Source: Nitrospirota bacterium (GTDB lineage: Bacteria; Nitrospirota; Thermodesulfovibrionia; Thermodesulfovibrionales; UBA9159). From it: a stretch of DNA of 59,773 nt. A model generated the notes under the pieces. The model was not told the DNA's origin, did no database searches, and saw only the letters and a program-made list of their open reading frames with translations. Of the stretch, positions 8,260 to 15,863 are shown piece by piece. The position numbers and the translations under genes were made by a program. Positions within the stretch are counted from its first letter, which is position 1, and every line of letters starts with the position of its first letter. The stretch covers positions 1-59,773 of the forward strand of contig JAJYIF010000022.1 of the NCBI GenBank assembly GCA_021790195.1, read 5' to 3'.

Positions 8260-9504
8260 ATGTACGGAAAATCCAAAGTACGCCATGAATGTGTGAAATG
8301 CGGAAAGGTCTTTCCCCATTCCTTCATAACGTTCTGTGACGTATGTAACGCAATGATCGATGTCCAGTATGATCTCAGGAAGGTAGTCCTTAACAATTCT
8401 GAAAATACCTTGGAGCGCTTTTTCGATCTCCTGCCTGTCGAGGACTCAGCGCTGCTCCTTAAACAGAAAATGAGCTACACCCCCTGCATCCATGCGAAGA
8501 AGCTCGGAACTCTCTTGGGAATGCCGAAGCTCTATTTCAAGGATGAGAGTGTTCTTCCGACGGGCACTACAAAGGACAGAATGGCTGTTGTTTCGCTCGC
8601 TTTCCTGGCCGAGTGCGGGGTCAGCGCGTTCTGCACTTCATCAACGGGCAACAGTTCTTCGGCCTATGCCCGGGCAATTCAGGGATATCCGGCGCTGAGG
8701 ATGTATCTCTTTACAGCTGAAGATTTCCTGGACAGAGTGCAATTTCAAGCAAGTGACCAGATAGTCCCCTTTGTGTTGAGGGATGCAAGTTTTGTGGAGG
8801 CCTTCAGCTGCGCTGGGATGTTTGCAAAACGTCATCAGTTTGTCTCTGAACGCGGCTTCTTTAATCCGGGCCGACGTGAGGGCCTGAAGCTGACCTTTCT
8901 GGAATCGGTAGAGCAAATACCCGGACAGATCGACTGGTATGTCCAGGCGGTTTCGAGTGCGATGGGGGTGTACGGTGTTTATAAGGGAGCCCGTGAACTC
9001 CTTCTTTTGCGTCGCTTATCCAGCTTGCCTCATCTTTTGTGTGTGCAGCAGGATACCTGCGCACCTATGGTTCGGGCGTTCCACGATGAATCCGAGGTAA
9101 TTCGAAGGGAGGATATCGTCCAGAAGCCGTCCGGCATTGCGAAGGCGATCCTGCGCGGCGATCCCTCCAGGGTTTACCCATACATACGTAAGATTGTCAT
9201 CGAAAGCAACGGGACTTTTGTGGTTGTGAGCGAATCGGAGATACGGGATGCGCGGCGAATGCTGGAAGAGTACGAAGGGCTGTCTCCAAGTTTCTCGGCT
9301 TCCGCCGCCTTTGCGGGCCTTTTGCAGAAGGTCAAAACAGGGACCTTTCCCCGCAGCGATACCGTGCTCGTCAATCTCACCGGAGGGAATCGGCAGCCGT
9401 TTGACGCTGCACTGAATGTGCACTGGCTGCGTCGGTCAGGCGACAGTTGGGAGCCCGAGGATCTTCACGACCTTGTGGCGCAGCAACTGTGGAAAGAACA
9501 TTGA
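8260..9504 (+). CDS. threonine synthase-like PLP-dependent enzyme (fold type II)
   Basis: 414 residues. An N-terminal zinc ribbon (C11, C14, C26, C29) leads into the tryptophan-synthase-beta fold: LYFKDESVLPTGTTKDRMA places the Schiff-base lysine at K105, CTSSTGNSSSAYA near residue 128 is the phosphate-binding loop, and the C-terminal VNLTGGNRQP ends the active site. Threonine synthases convert phosphohomoserine to threonine; several sequence departures (for example STGNSSSA) and its place between a LarA-like gene and an adenylating synthetase suggest a specialised beta- or gamma-replacement in a secondary pathway. It is the middle gene of a tight operon (gaps of 19 and 13 bases). Confidence 0.8.
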   Translation: MYGKSKVRHECVKCGKVFPHSFITFCDVCNAMIDVQYDLRKVVLNNSENTLERFFDLLPVEDSALLLKQKMSYTPCIHAKKLGTLLGMPKLYFKDESVLPTGTTKDRMAVVSLAFLAECGVSAFCTSSTGNSSSAYARAIQGYPALRMYLFTAEDFLDRVQFQASDQIVPFVLRDASFVEAFSCAGMFAKRHQFVSERGFFNPGRREGLKLTFLESVEQIPGQIDWYVQAVSSAMGVYGVYKGARELLLLRRLSSLPHLLCVQQDTCAPMVRAFHDESEVIRREDIVQKPSGIAKAILRGDPSRVYPYIRKIVIESNGTFVVVSESEIRDARRMLEEYEGLSPSFSASAAFAGLLQKVKTGTFPRSDTVLVNLTGGNRQPFDAALNVHWLRRSGDSWEPEDLHDLVAQQLWKEH

Positions 9505-9517
9505 GGAAAAGGCGGAA

Positions 9518-12184
9518 ATGACCTCGAACGGCTTTAAGGATCCGCGGCAAGAGATGCCCGATGATTGGCGCATCCGCACCGCAATCGCCTCAGACTTATT
9601 CGCAGAAGAGGACATTGAACAGTCTATTTCGTCTCGTTTTGAGAAAATAGCAGACACATATTCCGGCCGCACTGCAGCCTTCAGCGCGCATGGTGAAATG
9701 AGCTACGATGCCCTTAATAGTCTGGCGAACCGGATTGCGTGGGCAGTAATTTCACAGTCTACCCAAGAGGCCAACCGGGTCGCGCTGCTCTTTAAACATG
9801 ATATCACTTCTCTATCGGCGATGATTGGAGTACTGAAGTCCGGCAATGCCTATGTCCCGATAGACCCTTCCTATCCCGCGCAAAGGATACGCTACATCCT
9901 GGAAGATTCTCAGGCGACATTAATTCTTAGCCAGGGAAATACCCTTGCGCTTGCTGAAAGTCTTGCTGCGGGGAGCTGTAGGGTTCTAAATGTCGACGCT
10001 TTGTGCAGCACTCTGTCAGATAGAAACCCTTGCCAGCATGTCTCTCCTGATTCTATCGCCTACATTATTTATACGTCAGGCTCAACCGGCAAGCCCAAAG
10101 GGGTGATCCAGACTCATCGCAACCTGCTCCACTTTATCAGCAGTTACAGCAACAGCATCGGCATCACCCCGGCTGACCGTCTATCTCTTTTGCCTTCGCT
10201 GAGCTTCAGCGCATCCCTAATGGACATCTATGGAACCCTGCTGAACGGTGCAAGTGTTCATCCATACAACGTCAAAGAAGAAGGCTTGGCAGGACTTGCC
10301 CATTGGCTCGCGAAGGAAAAGATCACAGTTTACCATTCGGTTCCGACGCTGTTCCGCCATTTCACGGACACTCTGAGTCGTGATCAACTTTTTCCGAATC
10401 TCCGGCTGATCGATTTAGGAGGCGAGCCCGTTTCCAAGAAGGACGTGGACCGCTTCAAGAAGCATTTTTTCAGGGATTGCGTTCTTGTCAACCATATGGC
10501 GTTCACTGAGGCGAGTGTTGCAGCCCAGTACTTTATTGATCACCGATCTGAAATATCCGGTGCCATAGTGCCAGCGGGATACCCGGCCAAAGGAATAGAG
10601 CTATCTTTGATCGACGAAACAGGCCGGAAGATCGGAATCGGTGAAGTCGGTGAGATTACGGTCAAGAGCAAATACGTAAGCCCCGGGTACTGGCGAAATC
10701 CGGAGCTGACTTCGAAATGCTTTCACCAGGACCCTGACGGGACAGGGGAGCGTGTATACCTGACCGGGGACCTGGGTAGGAAGAATAAGGGCGGCCTTCT
10801 CAAACATGCCGGACGGAAAGACCATCGCATCAAGATGCGGGGACATAGCATAGAACCCCTCGAAGTTGAGGCGGTGATTTCAGAGATCGCTTCTGTGAAG
10901 GAAACAGTCGTGGTAAGTCAGCCCGGTCGTCACGACGGTTCTCTCTTGATTGCATATGTCGTCTTGTTCCCAGAGGAGACAGCGTCAGCGAATGAGCTTC
11001 GAGCCCATCTTAAAGAGAACCTCCCTGATTACATGATTCCCTCGCGGTTTATTTTCCTCGGCGCCATGCCGACCACGCCGAGCGGTAAAATCGACAGAAG
11101 TGCTTTACCGGCGCCAGAGCATGAACTGCCGGAATCAGGAGAGGTGTTGACACTGCCGAGGAGTCCACTAGAAATCAGACTTGCAGAAATGTGGACCGAT
11201 GTCCTGGGGGTGAAGTGTTCCGGCGTCAAGGATGACTTTTTCGATTTAGGTGGGGATTCGCTGGCAGCGACCATCCTTTGCATAATGATCGAGGAGGAAT
11301 ACGGACAAAGACTCTCGCCTGCAATTCTTTATCAGTCGCCTACCATCGAACAGCTTGCAGCTGTCATTGCAGGAGGCAGCGAGTCAGGATCCGGTACCGG
11401 TGTAATCCCCCTCAGGCGAGGAGGCCATAGGCCCCCCCTATTCCTTCTTTCGAGTGTCGAAGGTGATTCCATCATGTTCAGGCATCTTGTAAGGTACATA
11501 GACTCAGAACAACCCATTTATGGAGTTAATATTTCGGCAGATGACTTTCACGCGACAATGGACGATGTGGTATCGCGTTATATGGGCGAGATCTGTAGAA
11601 TCTCACCGGCTGGCCCTTTCTTTCTTAGTGGTTTTTCATCTGGAGGGGTTGTTGCTTTTGAAATTGCCCGACGGCTTCGCGCACAGCATTATGAGGTAAG
11701 ATTCCTGTCGATGCTAGATACAGTCTGCCCAACATATTCTAAAAGACTGCATCCTTTGTGGAATATCATTACGGTAAGCAACTTTCTTACAAATCTGCCG
11801 TTCTGGTTCTATTACAGGTTGATCGCAACTGGCGAAAAGAAGCTGAAAATGCGGCGTCTCTTTAAAGACTTTATCGCCCGCAGACCCGGAATTAGCAACG
11901 AGTCCTGCAATGCGTCGCGCAATGTAGTTCAGGAAAGTATTAGGTGGCTGCGAGATTATATTATTGCGCCCTATGACGGACGCATTGTATTCTATCGGGC
12001 GAGGGCAAGACTGTTAACGGTAGTCTCAGATCTTGACAGAGAGTGGGAAAAGTATTCACAAGGGGTGGATGTCCATACTGTTCCGGGGTCTCATCTTGAC
12101 ATATTAAGAGAGCCCTATGTCAGGGTGCTCGCTGAGAAAATCAATGCAGAACTTCAAAGGTTTTTTGAAAATCACAGACAGTGA
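9518..12184 (+). CDS. single-module NRPS-like protein: adenylation, carrier, thioesterase
   Basis: 888 residues from the ATG at 9518, which follows a GAGGAAAAGGCGGA ribosome region; a longer frame from 9416 would overlap the previous gene. Adenylation domain about 40-535: A3 YTSGSTGKPKG 185-195, A8 region GRKDHRIKMRGHSIEP, catalytic lysine K524. Carrier domain about 550-620 with phosphopantetheine serine S581 in FFDLGGDSLA. Type I thioesterase about 640-888 with nucleophile S707 (GFSSGG), D734 and a C-terminal PGSHLD histidine. There is no condensation domain. In the A4 motif, where amino-acid-activating domains have FDxS with the amino-binding Asp, this protein has FSAS (S231), so the substrate is probably not an alpha-amino acid. 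A-T-TE proteins are known to join activated alpha-keto acids. Confidence 0.85.
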   Translation: MTSNGFKDPRQEMPDDWRIRTAIASDLFAEEDIEQSISSRFEKIADTYSGRTAAFSAHGEMSYDALNSLANRIAWAVISQSTQEANRVALLFKHDITSLSAMIGVLKSGNAYVPIDPSYPAQRIRYILEDSQATLILSQGNTLALAESLAAGSCRVLNVDALCSTLSDRNPCQHVSPDSIAYIIYTSGSTGKPKGVIQTHRNLLHFISSYSNSIGITPADRLSLLPSLSFSASLMDIYGTLLNGASVHPYNVKEEGLAGLAHWLAKEKITVYHSVPTLFRHFTDTLSRDQLFPNLRLIDLGGEPVSKKDVDRFKKHFFRDCVLVNHMAFTEASVAAQYFIDHRSEISGAIVPAGYPAKGIELSLIDETGRKIGIGEVGEITVKSKYVSPGYWRNPELTSKCFHQDPDGTGERVYLTGDLGRKNKGGLLKHAGRKDHRIKMRGHSIEPLEVEAVISEIASVKETVVVSQPGRHDGSLLIAYVVLFPEETASANELRAHLKENLPDYMIPSRFIFLGAMPTTPSGKIDRSALPAPEHELPESGEVLTLPRSPLEIRLAEMWTDVLGVKCSGVKDDFFDLGGDSLAATILCIMIEEEYGQRLSPAILYQSPTIEQLAAVIAGGSESGSGTGVIPLRRGGHRPPLFLLSSVEGDSIMFRHLVRYIDSEQPIYGVNISADDFHATMDDVVSRYMGEICRISPAGPFFLSGFSSGGVVAFEIARRLRAQHYEVRFLSMLDTVCPTYSKRLHPLWNIITVSNFLTNLPFWFYYRLIATGEKKLKMRRLFKDFIARRPGISNESCNASRNVVQESIRWLRDYIIAPYDGRIVFYRARARLLTVVSDLDREWEKYSQGVDVHTVPGSHLDILREPYVRVLAEKINAELQRFFENHRQ

Positions 12185-12210
12185 TATGGCAACACACTTT
12201 ACTTGATATT

Positions 12211-12226
12211 ACATCAATATTGATGT
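12211..12226. repeat. perfect 16-bp palindrome at the truncation junction
   Basis: ACATCAATATTGATGT is its own reverse complement. It sits 27 bases after the synthetase stop, and its minus-strand reading supplies the stop codon of the truncated universal stress protein. It may mark an integration point or be a site left by deletion. Confidence 0.5.
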
Positions 12227-12444
12227 TTAAGGATTTCCAGGGCCGAATCGATTATCTTCGGCGCGAGATCCCTCTTTATTTCCTTCAGGGTATCGTAATA
12301 GAATTCCTTGTCGTACATAAAGGGGATCCAATACAGGGCATGAAATATGGAGATTTCATCTTCCAAAGACAGATTCAGGCGTGTCAGGAAAGCAGCCGCC
12401 CTCGTTGAGTATTCGGAACCGTCGGTTGCGAGCAATATCTTCAT
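12214..12444 (-). pseudogene. universal stress protein (UspA family), 3' truncated
   Basis: 76 residues where family members have about 140-150. The N-terminus is typical: MKILLATDGSEYSTRAAAFL, with the ATP-binding Asp at residue 8, then SLEDEISIFHAL. The frame ends at HQY-stop inside the palindrome at 12211-12226. The C-terminal half, including the G-2x-G-9x-G(S/T) nucleotide loop, is missing, and no continuation is visible beyond the junction. I infer that the neighbouring synthetase operon, or the island carrying it, replaced the 3' half of this gene. It may still be transcribed but is unlikely to fold as a complete Usp. Confidence 0.75.
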
Positions 12445-12602
12445 TTGTGTCGCCGCAAGAAAAAATGTGACCCCGCCGCCCGTCTAATGTCCAAGGGTCT
12501 CTTAATTAAAGATTACTATAAGCTAGGCAAGATGTCGACAGGGTCGTAAGATAATAGTACCAACGCAAACTTATTCGTTCACGGAAGCGCTCGCGGGATA
12601 AC

Positions 12603-12631
12603 TTGTCACTCCATATTTTTCGATATATGAT
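12603..12631 (+). promoter_or_regulatory. promoter of the hibernation factor / cold-shock gene
   Basis: -35 TTGTCA (12603-12608), 17-bp spacer, -10 TATGAT (12626-12631). Leader of about 42 bases ending in AAGGAG before the ATG at 12680. Confidence 0.55.
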
Positions 12632-12679
12632 GAGGATGACGGCAATCGACAAAGAATTTTAGCCGAAAAGGAGATGCAT

Positions 12680-13264
12680 ATGTCGGCAGAGCTGGAAATT
12701 GTACTTCGGGATGTAGAACCTTACGAAGAGCCGGTCAGGGCCGCTATAAACGAGAAGTTTGCGAAGCTCGAAAGATTCAGCGGCGATATTATGGGATGCC
12801 GTGTCGTAGTGGAGGCCCCGCACCGGCACCGCCGGGAGGGCAGGCTCTTCCATGTAAGGATAGACCTGACGCTGCCCGGCAAGGTGGTCGTAGTGGACCG
12901 GGAGCCCCATGCGCATGTCGCCCATGAAGATATCCATGTGGCTGTCAGGGACGCCTTTCGCGCTGCGCGGCGCAAACTCGAGGACAGGGTGCGCCTCCTG
13001 CGCAGGGAGGTCAAACTGCACGAGACGCCTCCGCAGGGCTTTGTTTCCAAGATCTTCCCGAAAGACGGCTACGGCTTCATCGGGACGCCGGACGGGAGAG
13101 AGATCTACTTTCACAAGAACAGCGTCCTCGATGACGCATTTGCAAGGCTCGCAGCGGGACGCAAGGTCTCTTTCTTCGAGGAGGAAGGCGAGAAGGGGCC
13201 CCAGGCCAGCACGGTCAGGCTGCTTAAGAGGGGCCGCTCCAGGAAAGTTACAGAGCAAACCTGA
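12680..13264 (+). CDS. ribosome hibernation factor (HPF/RaiA, S30AE) fused to a cold-shock domain
   Basis: 194 residues. The ATG at 12680 is chosen because AAGGAG at 12668-12673 leaves six bases; an ATG at 12674 would abut it. Residues 1-110 match the S30AE domain (EPVRAAINEKFAKLERF, then the basic VEAPHRHRREGRLFHVRIDL strand pair and AVRDAFRAARRKLEDRV helix), which blocks the ribosome decoding site in resting cells. Residues about 117-185 are a cold-shock domain: GFVSKIFPKDGYGFI is RNP1-like and EIYFHKNSVL is RNP2-like. The fusion points to ribosome silencing plus RNA binding under stress or cold. It stands alone with its own promoter, beside the broken stress-protein gene. Confidence 0.9.
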   Translation: MSAELEIVLRDVEPYEEPVRAAINEKFAKLERFSGDIMGCRVVVEAPHRHRREGRLFHVRIDLTLPGKVVVVDREPHAHVAHEDIHVAVRDAFRAARRKLEDRVRLLRREVKLHETPPQGFVSKIFPKDGYGFIGTPDGREIYFHKNSVLDDAFARLAAGRKVSFFEEEGEKGPQASTVRLLKRGRSRKVTEQT

Positions 13265-13308
13265 AGAGAACTGCAGATCGCGTTAGGGTGAACTGTCTTC
13301 TTAATAAT

Positions 13309-14253
13309 TCATCCTCGTACACACCGCGGGTCAGGGGCGTCGAGGTCTCCACTGACCAGGAGGCTCACCGCGGGACATCCCCCCCGGCAGAAGGAATGTA
13401 GACGACATCTGGCGACCGGGCAGTTGTTCTTCCGGAATTCCCTGAAATAACTCAGGACCGGACTTCTCATGATTGTCCCGAAATCTTCTGTGAGGATATT
13501 TCCGAGCATGAATTCCCTGTTCCGGATGAACAGATAGCAGGGATAGACGGAGCCGTCAGGGAGTATCGAAACCTTGGTTGCACCGGCAGGACATCTCGCA
13601 TGTTCAGGAAGCGGCCGGTCTTCTCCGGAGATGAAGCCCTGACAATATACGCCATCCAGGTTCGGGTATCTGTTCTTCAGGGTCTGAAGCCGCATGAAGA
13701 ATTCGTGGAACGGGACCGTGGTGATGAGATCGCTGCGAAAGACCGCGTCCCGGTATAAGAGGCGGTACTCCATACCCGATTCGACATACTCCCTGGCGGT
13801 CCCGGGGACATTTACGTTTTCGGTGCATACACTCTTCAGGAGCGGACGACAGCTTGTGATAAATTCGTGAAGCGCCCGCGGGACCTCTCCATGGAGGGAT
13901 ACGCCGATCACAAGGACTTCGGTCCCGTATGATCTTGCAAGATGTGTCAACAACCCGGTGTTCGAACCGTTCGAGCTGAGAAAGACCTTGATGCCGCGCC
14001 CTGTAGCGAGTCCGATTAGGCGGGTGAGATCGGGGTGGAGGGTCGGCTCTCCTCCGAGGATATCGAGCTCGCGGACCCCCGCGCCCGCAATCGCTTCGAT
14101 GAGTCTTTGGTAATTGGAGACGGATATGTCAGGATCGGACCGATATCCCCTGTTGAAACAGAAATCACAAGACCTGTTGCACTCTGTAGTGGGAAGAAGC
14201 TGCACGAACTTTGGATAGTCAAAAGACTCTGTCAAGAACATCTCTGATCTCAT
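13309..14253 (-). CDS. radical SAM / SPASM-type protein
   Basis: 314 residues. CNRSCDFC (C25, C29, C32) binds the radical SAM [4Fe-4S] cluster; DILGGEPTLHP is the SAM-binding GGEP loop. The C-terminal third has a SPASM-like cysteine set: ARCPAG, VYPCYLF, NCPVARCRLHSFCRGGCPAV and PRCVRG. Such proteins modify peptides or act as oxidoreductases. Its start overlaps the end of the Cys-rich gene upstream by 35 bases, so the two are cotranslated. An alternative ATG lies 12 bases downstream (MFLTES). It is divergent from a second radical SAM gene with a precursor peptide, so the pair may serve one pathway; that link is inference. Confidence 0.85.
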   Translation of the reverse strand: MRSEMFLTESFDYPKFVQLLPTTECNRSCDFCFNRGYRSDPDISVSNYQRLIEAIAGAGVRELDILGGEPTLHPDLTRLIGLATGRGIKVFLSSNGSNTGLLTHLARSYGTEVLVIGVSLHGEVPRALHEFITSCRPLLKSVCTENVNVPGTAREYVESGMEYRLLYRDAVFRSDLITTVPFHEFFMRLQTLKNRYPNLDGVYCQGFISGEDRPLPEHARCPAGATKVSILPDGSVYPCYLFIRNREFMLGNILTEDFGTIMRSPVLSYFREFRKNNCPVARCRLHSFCRGGCPAVSLLVSGDLDAPDPRCVRG

Positions 14254-14569
14254 CCATAGTGACCGTCTCTGTGCGTAGAAGGGCGCTCAGCGCAAGGAAG
14301 CCGCCGCAGGGCGGGGCGTCGCCCTCTTTGAGGATATAGTCGCAATCCCCCGGATGGAAAGGGCAGCGCAGGCACACCGTCTCCACAAGCAGCTCCTCAT
14401 CATCAGCCGCCCTTCCAGCGCCTTGTGAAAATACCGGATAGCCGCGCTTGGCGAACAATGCTTCAGCTACGAGAAATCCCAGGCATGAGAGGTCTTCGTT
14501 CTTCCCCGGCTTGTAATAGACGCAAAACTTTCGGCAGAGTTCCCTTGACCGAGCTCCCTTGTCTCCCAT
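14219..14569 (-). CDS. small Cys-rich protein, partner of the radical SAM protein
   Basis: 116 residues from the ATG at 14569; a TTG six bases upstream is the alternative. Seven cysteines: RELCRKFC, LSCLGF, TVCLRCPFHPGDC and PPCGGF, a spacing that suggests metal or iron-sulfur binding. No named family recognised. The -10 box TATAAT ends five bases before the ATG and there is no Shine-Dalgarno, so the transcript is probably leaderless. It overlaps the radical SAM gene downstream, which suggests a stable protein pair. Confidence 0.65.
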   Translation of the reverse strand: MGDKGARSRELCRKFCVYYKPGKNEDLSCLGFLVAEALFAKRGYPVFSQGAGRAADDEELLVETVCLRCPFHPGDCDYILKEGDAPPCGGFLALSALLRTETVTMDEIRDVLDRVF

Positions 14570-14574
14570 ACTCA

Positions 14575-14604
14575 ATTATACCAGCGAAGGCGATGACTTA
14601 TAAT
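14575..14604. promoter_or_regulatory. back-to-back divergent leaderless promoters
   Basis: Two consensus TATAAT boxes face away from each other: 14580-14575 on the minus strand and 14599-14604 on the plus strand. Each ends exactly five bases before its gene's ATG (14569 and 14610). Each box lies where the other promoter would have its -35 region, so both probably compete for one polymerase footprint. Neither gene has a Shine-Dalgarno. Confidence 0.6.
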
Positions 14605-14609
14605 AAGAG

Positions 14610-15737
14610 ATGATCTATTTCCTTTCTGAGAAGTCGGTCCTCAGGCGGATCGAGAGCCCGTCTGTGTACCATATAAAAAAAGACGAGCTTTACGAGCTCG
14701 ACGAAGAGGGCCTTTCGTTTTTGAGCAGATGCGCCTCCCCTTCCGGCTGCAGTTCAGAAAGAAATGAATTCATCGACTACTGCCTCTCGGAGGGGATATT
14801 GACTACAGAGCCGGTCTTGGCGCGGCGTCCCCCTCTCATGCAGTCTTTATTCCCTTCACTCAGATATCTAGAGCTCCAGATCACGGATAAGTGCAACCTC
14901 AGTTGCCGGCACTGTTATATCGGCGGCAGAGGGAAGTCGGAGCTCCCGGCTGCGCAGATAGGAAAGGCGCTTGCGGAATTCGAAGAGATGCAGGGGCTGA
15001 GGGTCCTGATCACAGGCGGTGAGCCCCTTTTGCACAGCAGGTTCCGCGAGATCAATGAGCTTCTGAGCGGCTTCTGTGTGAGGAAGGTCCTTTTTACAAA
15101 CGGGACGATGCCGGACAAAAGGGTCATTCGCGACCTTCACGTGGACGAGGTCCAGGTCAGTATCGACGGCCTCGAAAGGGCCCATGAGGCGTTGAGGGGC
15201 AGAGGGACCTTCGGGGCCGCAATCGAATCACTGAGACTCGCGCGGGATTCGGGGTTGGAGGTTTCGGTCTCCACGATGGTCCATCCCGGCAACCTTCAGG
15301 ACTTTGACGGGATGGAGGAGCTCTTTCAAGAACTGGGGGTGAAAGACTGGACAGTCGATATCCCGTGCGTTACAGGGAACCTGAAAGACAATGCCGAATT
15401 CCAGGTAGCCCCGCAGGAGGGCGGAAGGTTTCTAGCCTATGGTTCCTCAGGGGGCATACATGGGAGCGCCCCGGGCTTCGGCTGCGGCCTTCATCTGATG
15501 TGCGTCACGTCCGGCGGATTCGCGGCGAAATGCACCTTTTACGGCGACAGACCGCTCGGCAGAATTGAGGAGGGTCTCGGTGTGTGCCGCGCGAGAATGA
15601 GACCGGTCAGGCTCGGGGATTTGAAATGCGACTGCGCGCACATAGAGAGCTGCAGGGGCGGATGCAGGTTCAGGGCCGAGCTTCTGGGCGATCCGCTGGG
15701 CAAGGACCTCTACAGGTGCAAAATGCTGCTGTCGTGA
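14610..15737 (+). CDS. radical SAM/SPASM peptide maturase with N-terminal PqqD-like recognition domain
   Basis: 375 residues. Residues 1-70 resemble a PqqD-type precursor-binding domain (VLRRIESPSVYHIKKDELYEL, then EEGLSFLSRC and EGIL). The radical SAM core follows: CNLSCRHC (C95, C99, C102), LITGGEPLL and SIDGLERAHEALRG. The C-terminus carries a SPASM cysteine set (GFGCGL, LMCVTS, AKCTFY, KCDCAHIESCRGGCRF, YRCKML). Enzymes of this build bind a short precursor leader and crosslink or epimerise its core. A 20-residue Cys-rich peptide gene starts 55 bases after the stop and is the probable substrate. Leaderless start at 14610. Confidence 0.9.
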   Translation: MIYFLSEKSVLRRIESPSVYHIKKDELYELDEEGLSFLSRCASPSGCSSERNEFIDYCLSEGILTTEPVLARRPPLMQSLFPSLRYLELQITDKCNLSCRHCYIGGRGKSELPAAQIGKALAEFEEMQGLRVLITGGEPLLHSRFREINELLSGFCVRKVLFTNGTMPDKRVIRDLHVDEVQVSIDGLERAHEALRGRGTFGAAIESLRLARDSGLEVSVSTMVHPGNLQDFDGMEELFQELGVKDWTVDIPCVTGNLKDNAEFQVAPQEGGRFLAYGSSGGIHGSAPGFGCGLHLMCVTSGGFAAKCTFYGDRPLGRIEEGLGVCRARMRPVRLGDLKCDCAHIESCRGGCRFRAELLGDPLGKDLYRCKMLLS

Positions 15738-15743
15738 TATAAT
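15738..15743 (+). promoter_or_regulatory. internal -10 box before the precursor peptide gene
   Basis: TATAAT directly follows the maturase stop codon. No clear -35 is visible. It would give a leader of about 43 bases and let the small peptide be made in excess over its enzyme, as is common for such systems. Confidence 0.4.
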
Positions 15744-15792
15744 CTTTGTGATCATCGGATAAGACACACGGGCATGATGAAAGGAGGACACA

Positions 15793-15855
15793 ATGAAGAT
15801 AAAGAAGGTATCGAGAAAGCTTTCTCTGACCTGCAAGTGTAAGAGCTCCTGTTAA
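15793..15855 (+). CDS. 20-residue Cys-rich precursor peptide of a radical SAM-modified product
   Basis: The ATG at 15793 follows an excellent Shine-Dalgarno (AAGGAGG, 15781-15787) and the frame stops at 15853-15855. The product divides into a basic leader, MKIKKVSRKLSL, and a C-terminal core, TCKCKSSC, with cysteines at 14, 16 and 20. Its size, tail-end cysteines and position directly after a PqqD-SPASM radical SAM maturase match the general layout of ribosomally made, thioether- or otherwise crosslinked peptides. I recall short Cys-rich peptides paired with such maturases in Geobacter-type genomes, but cannot confirm membership. Export or protease genes are not adjacent. The mature function is unknown; a CxC metal-binding role is possible. 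Confidence 0.75.
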   Translation: MKIKKVSRKLSLTCKCKSSC

Positions 15856-15863
15856 GTAAGATC

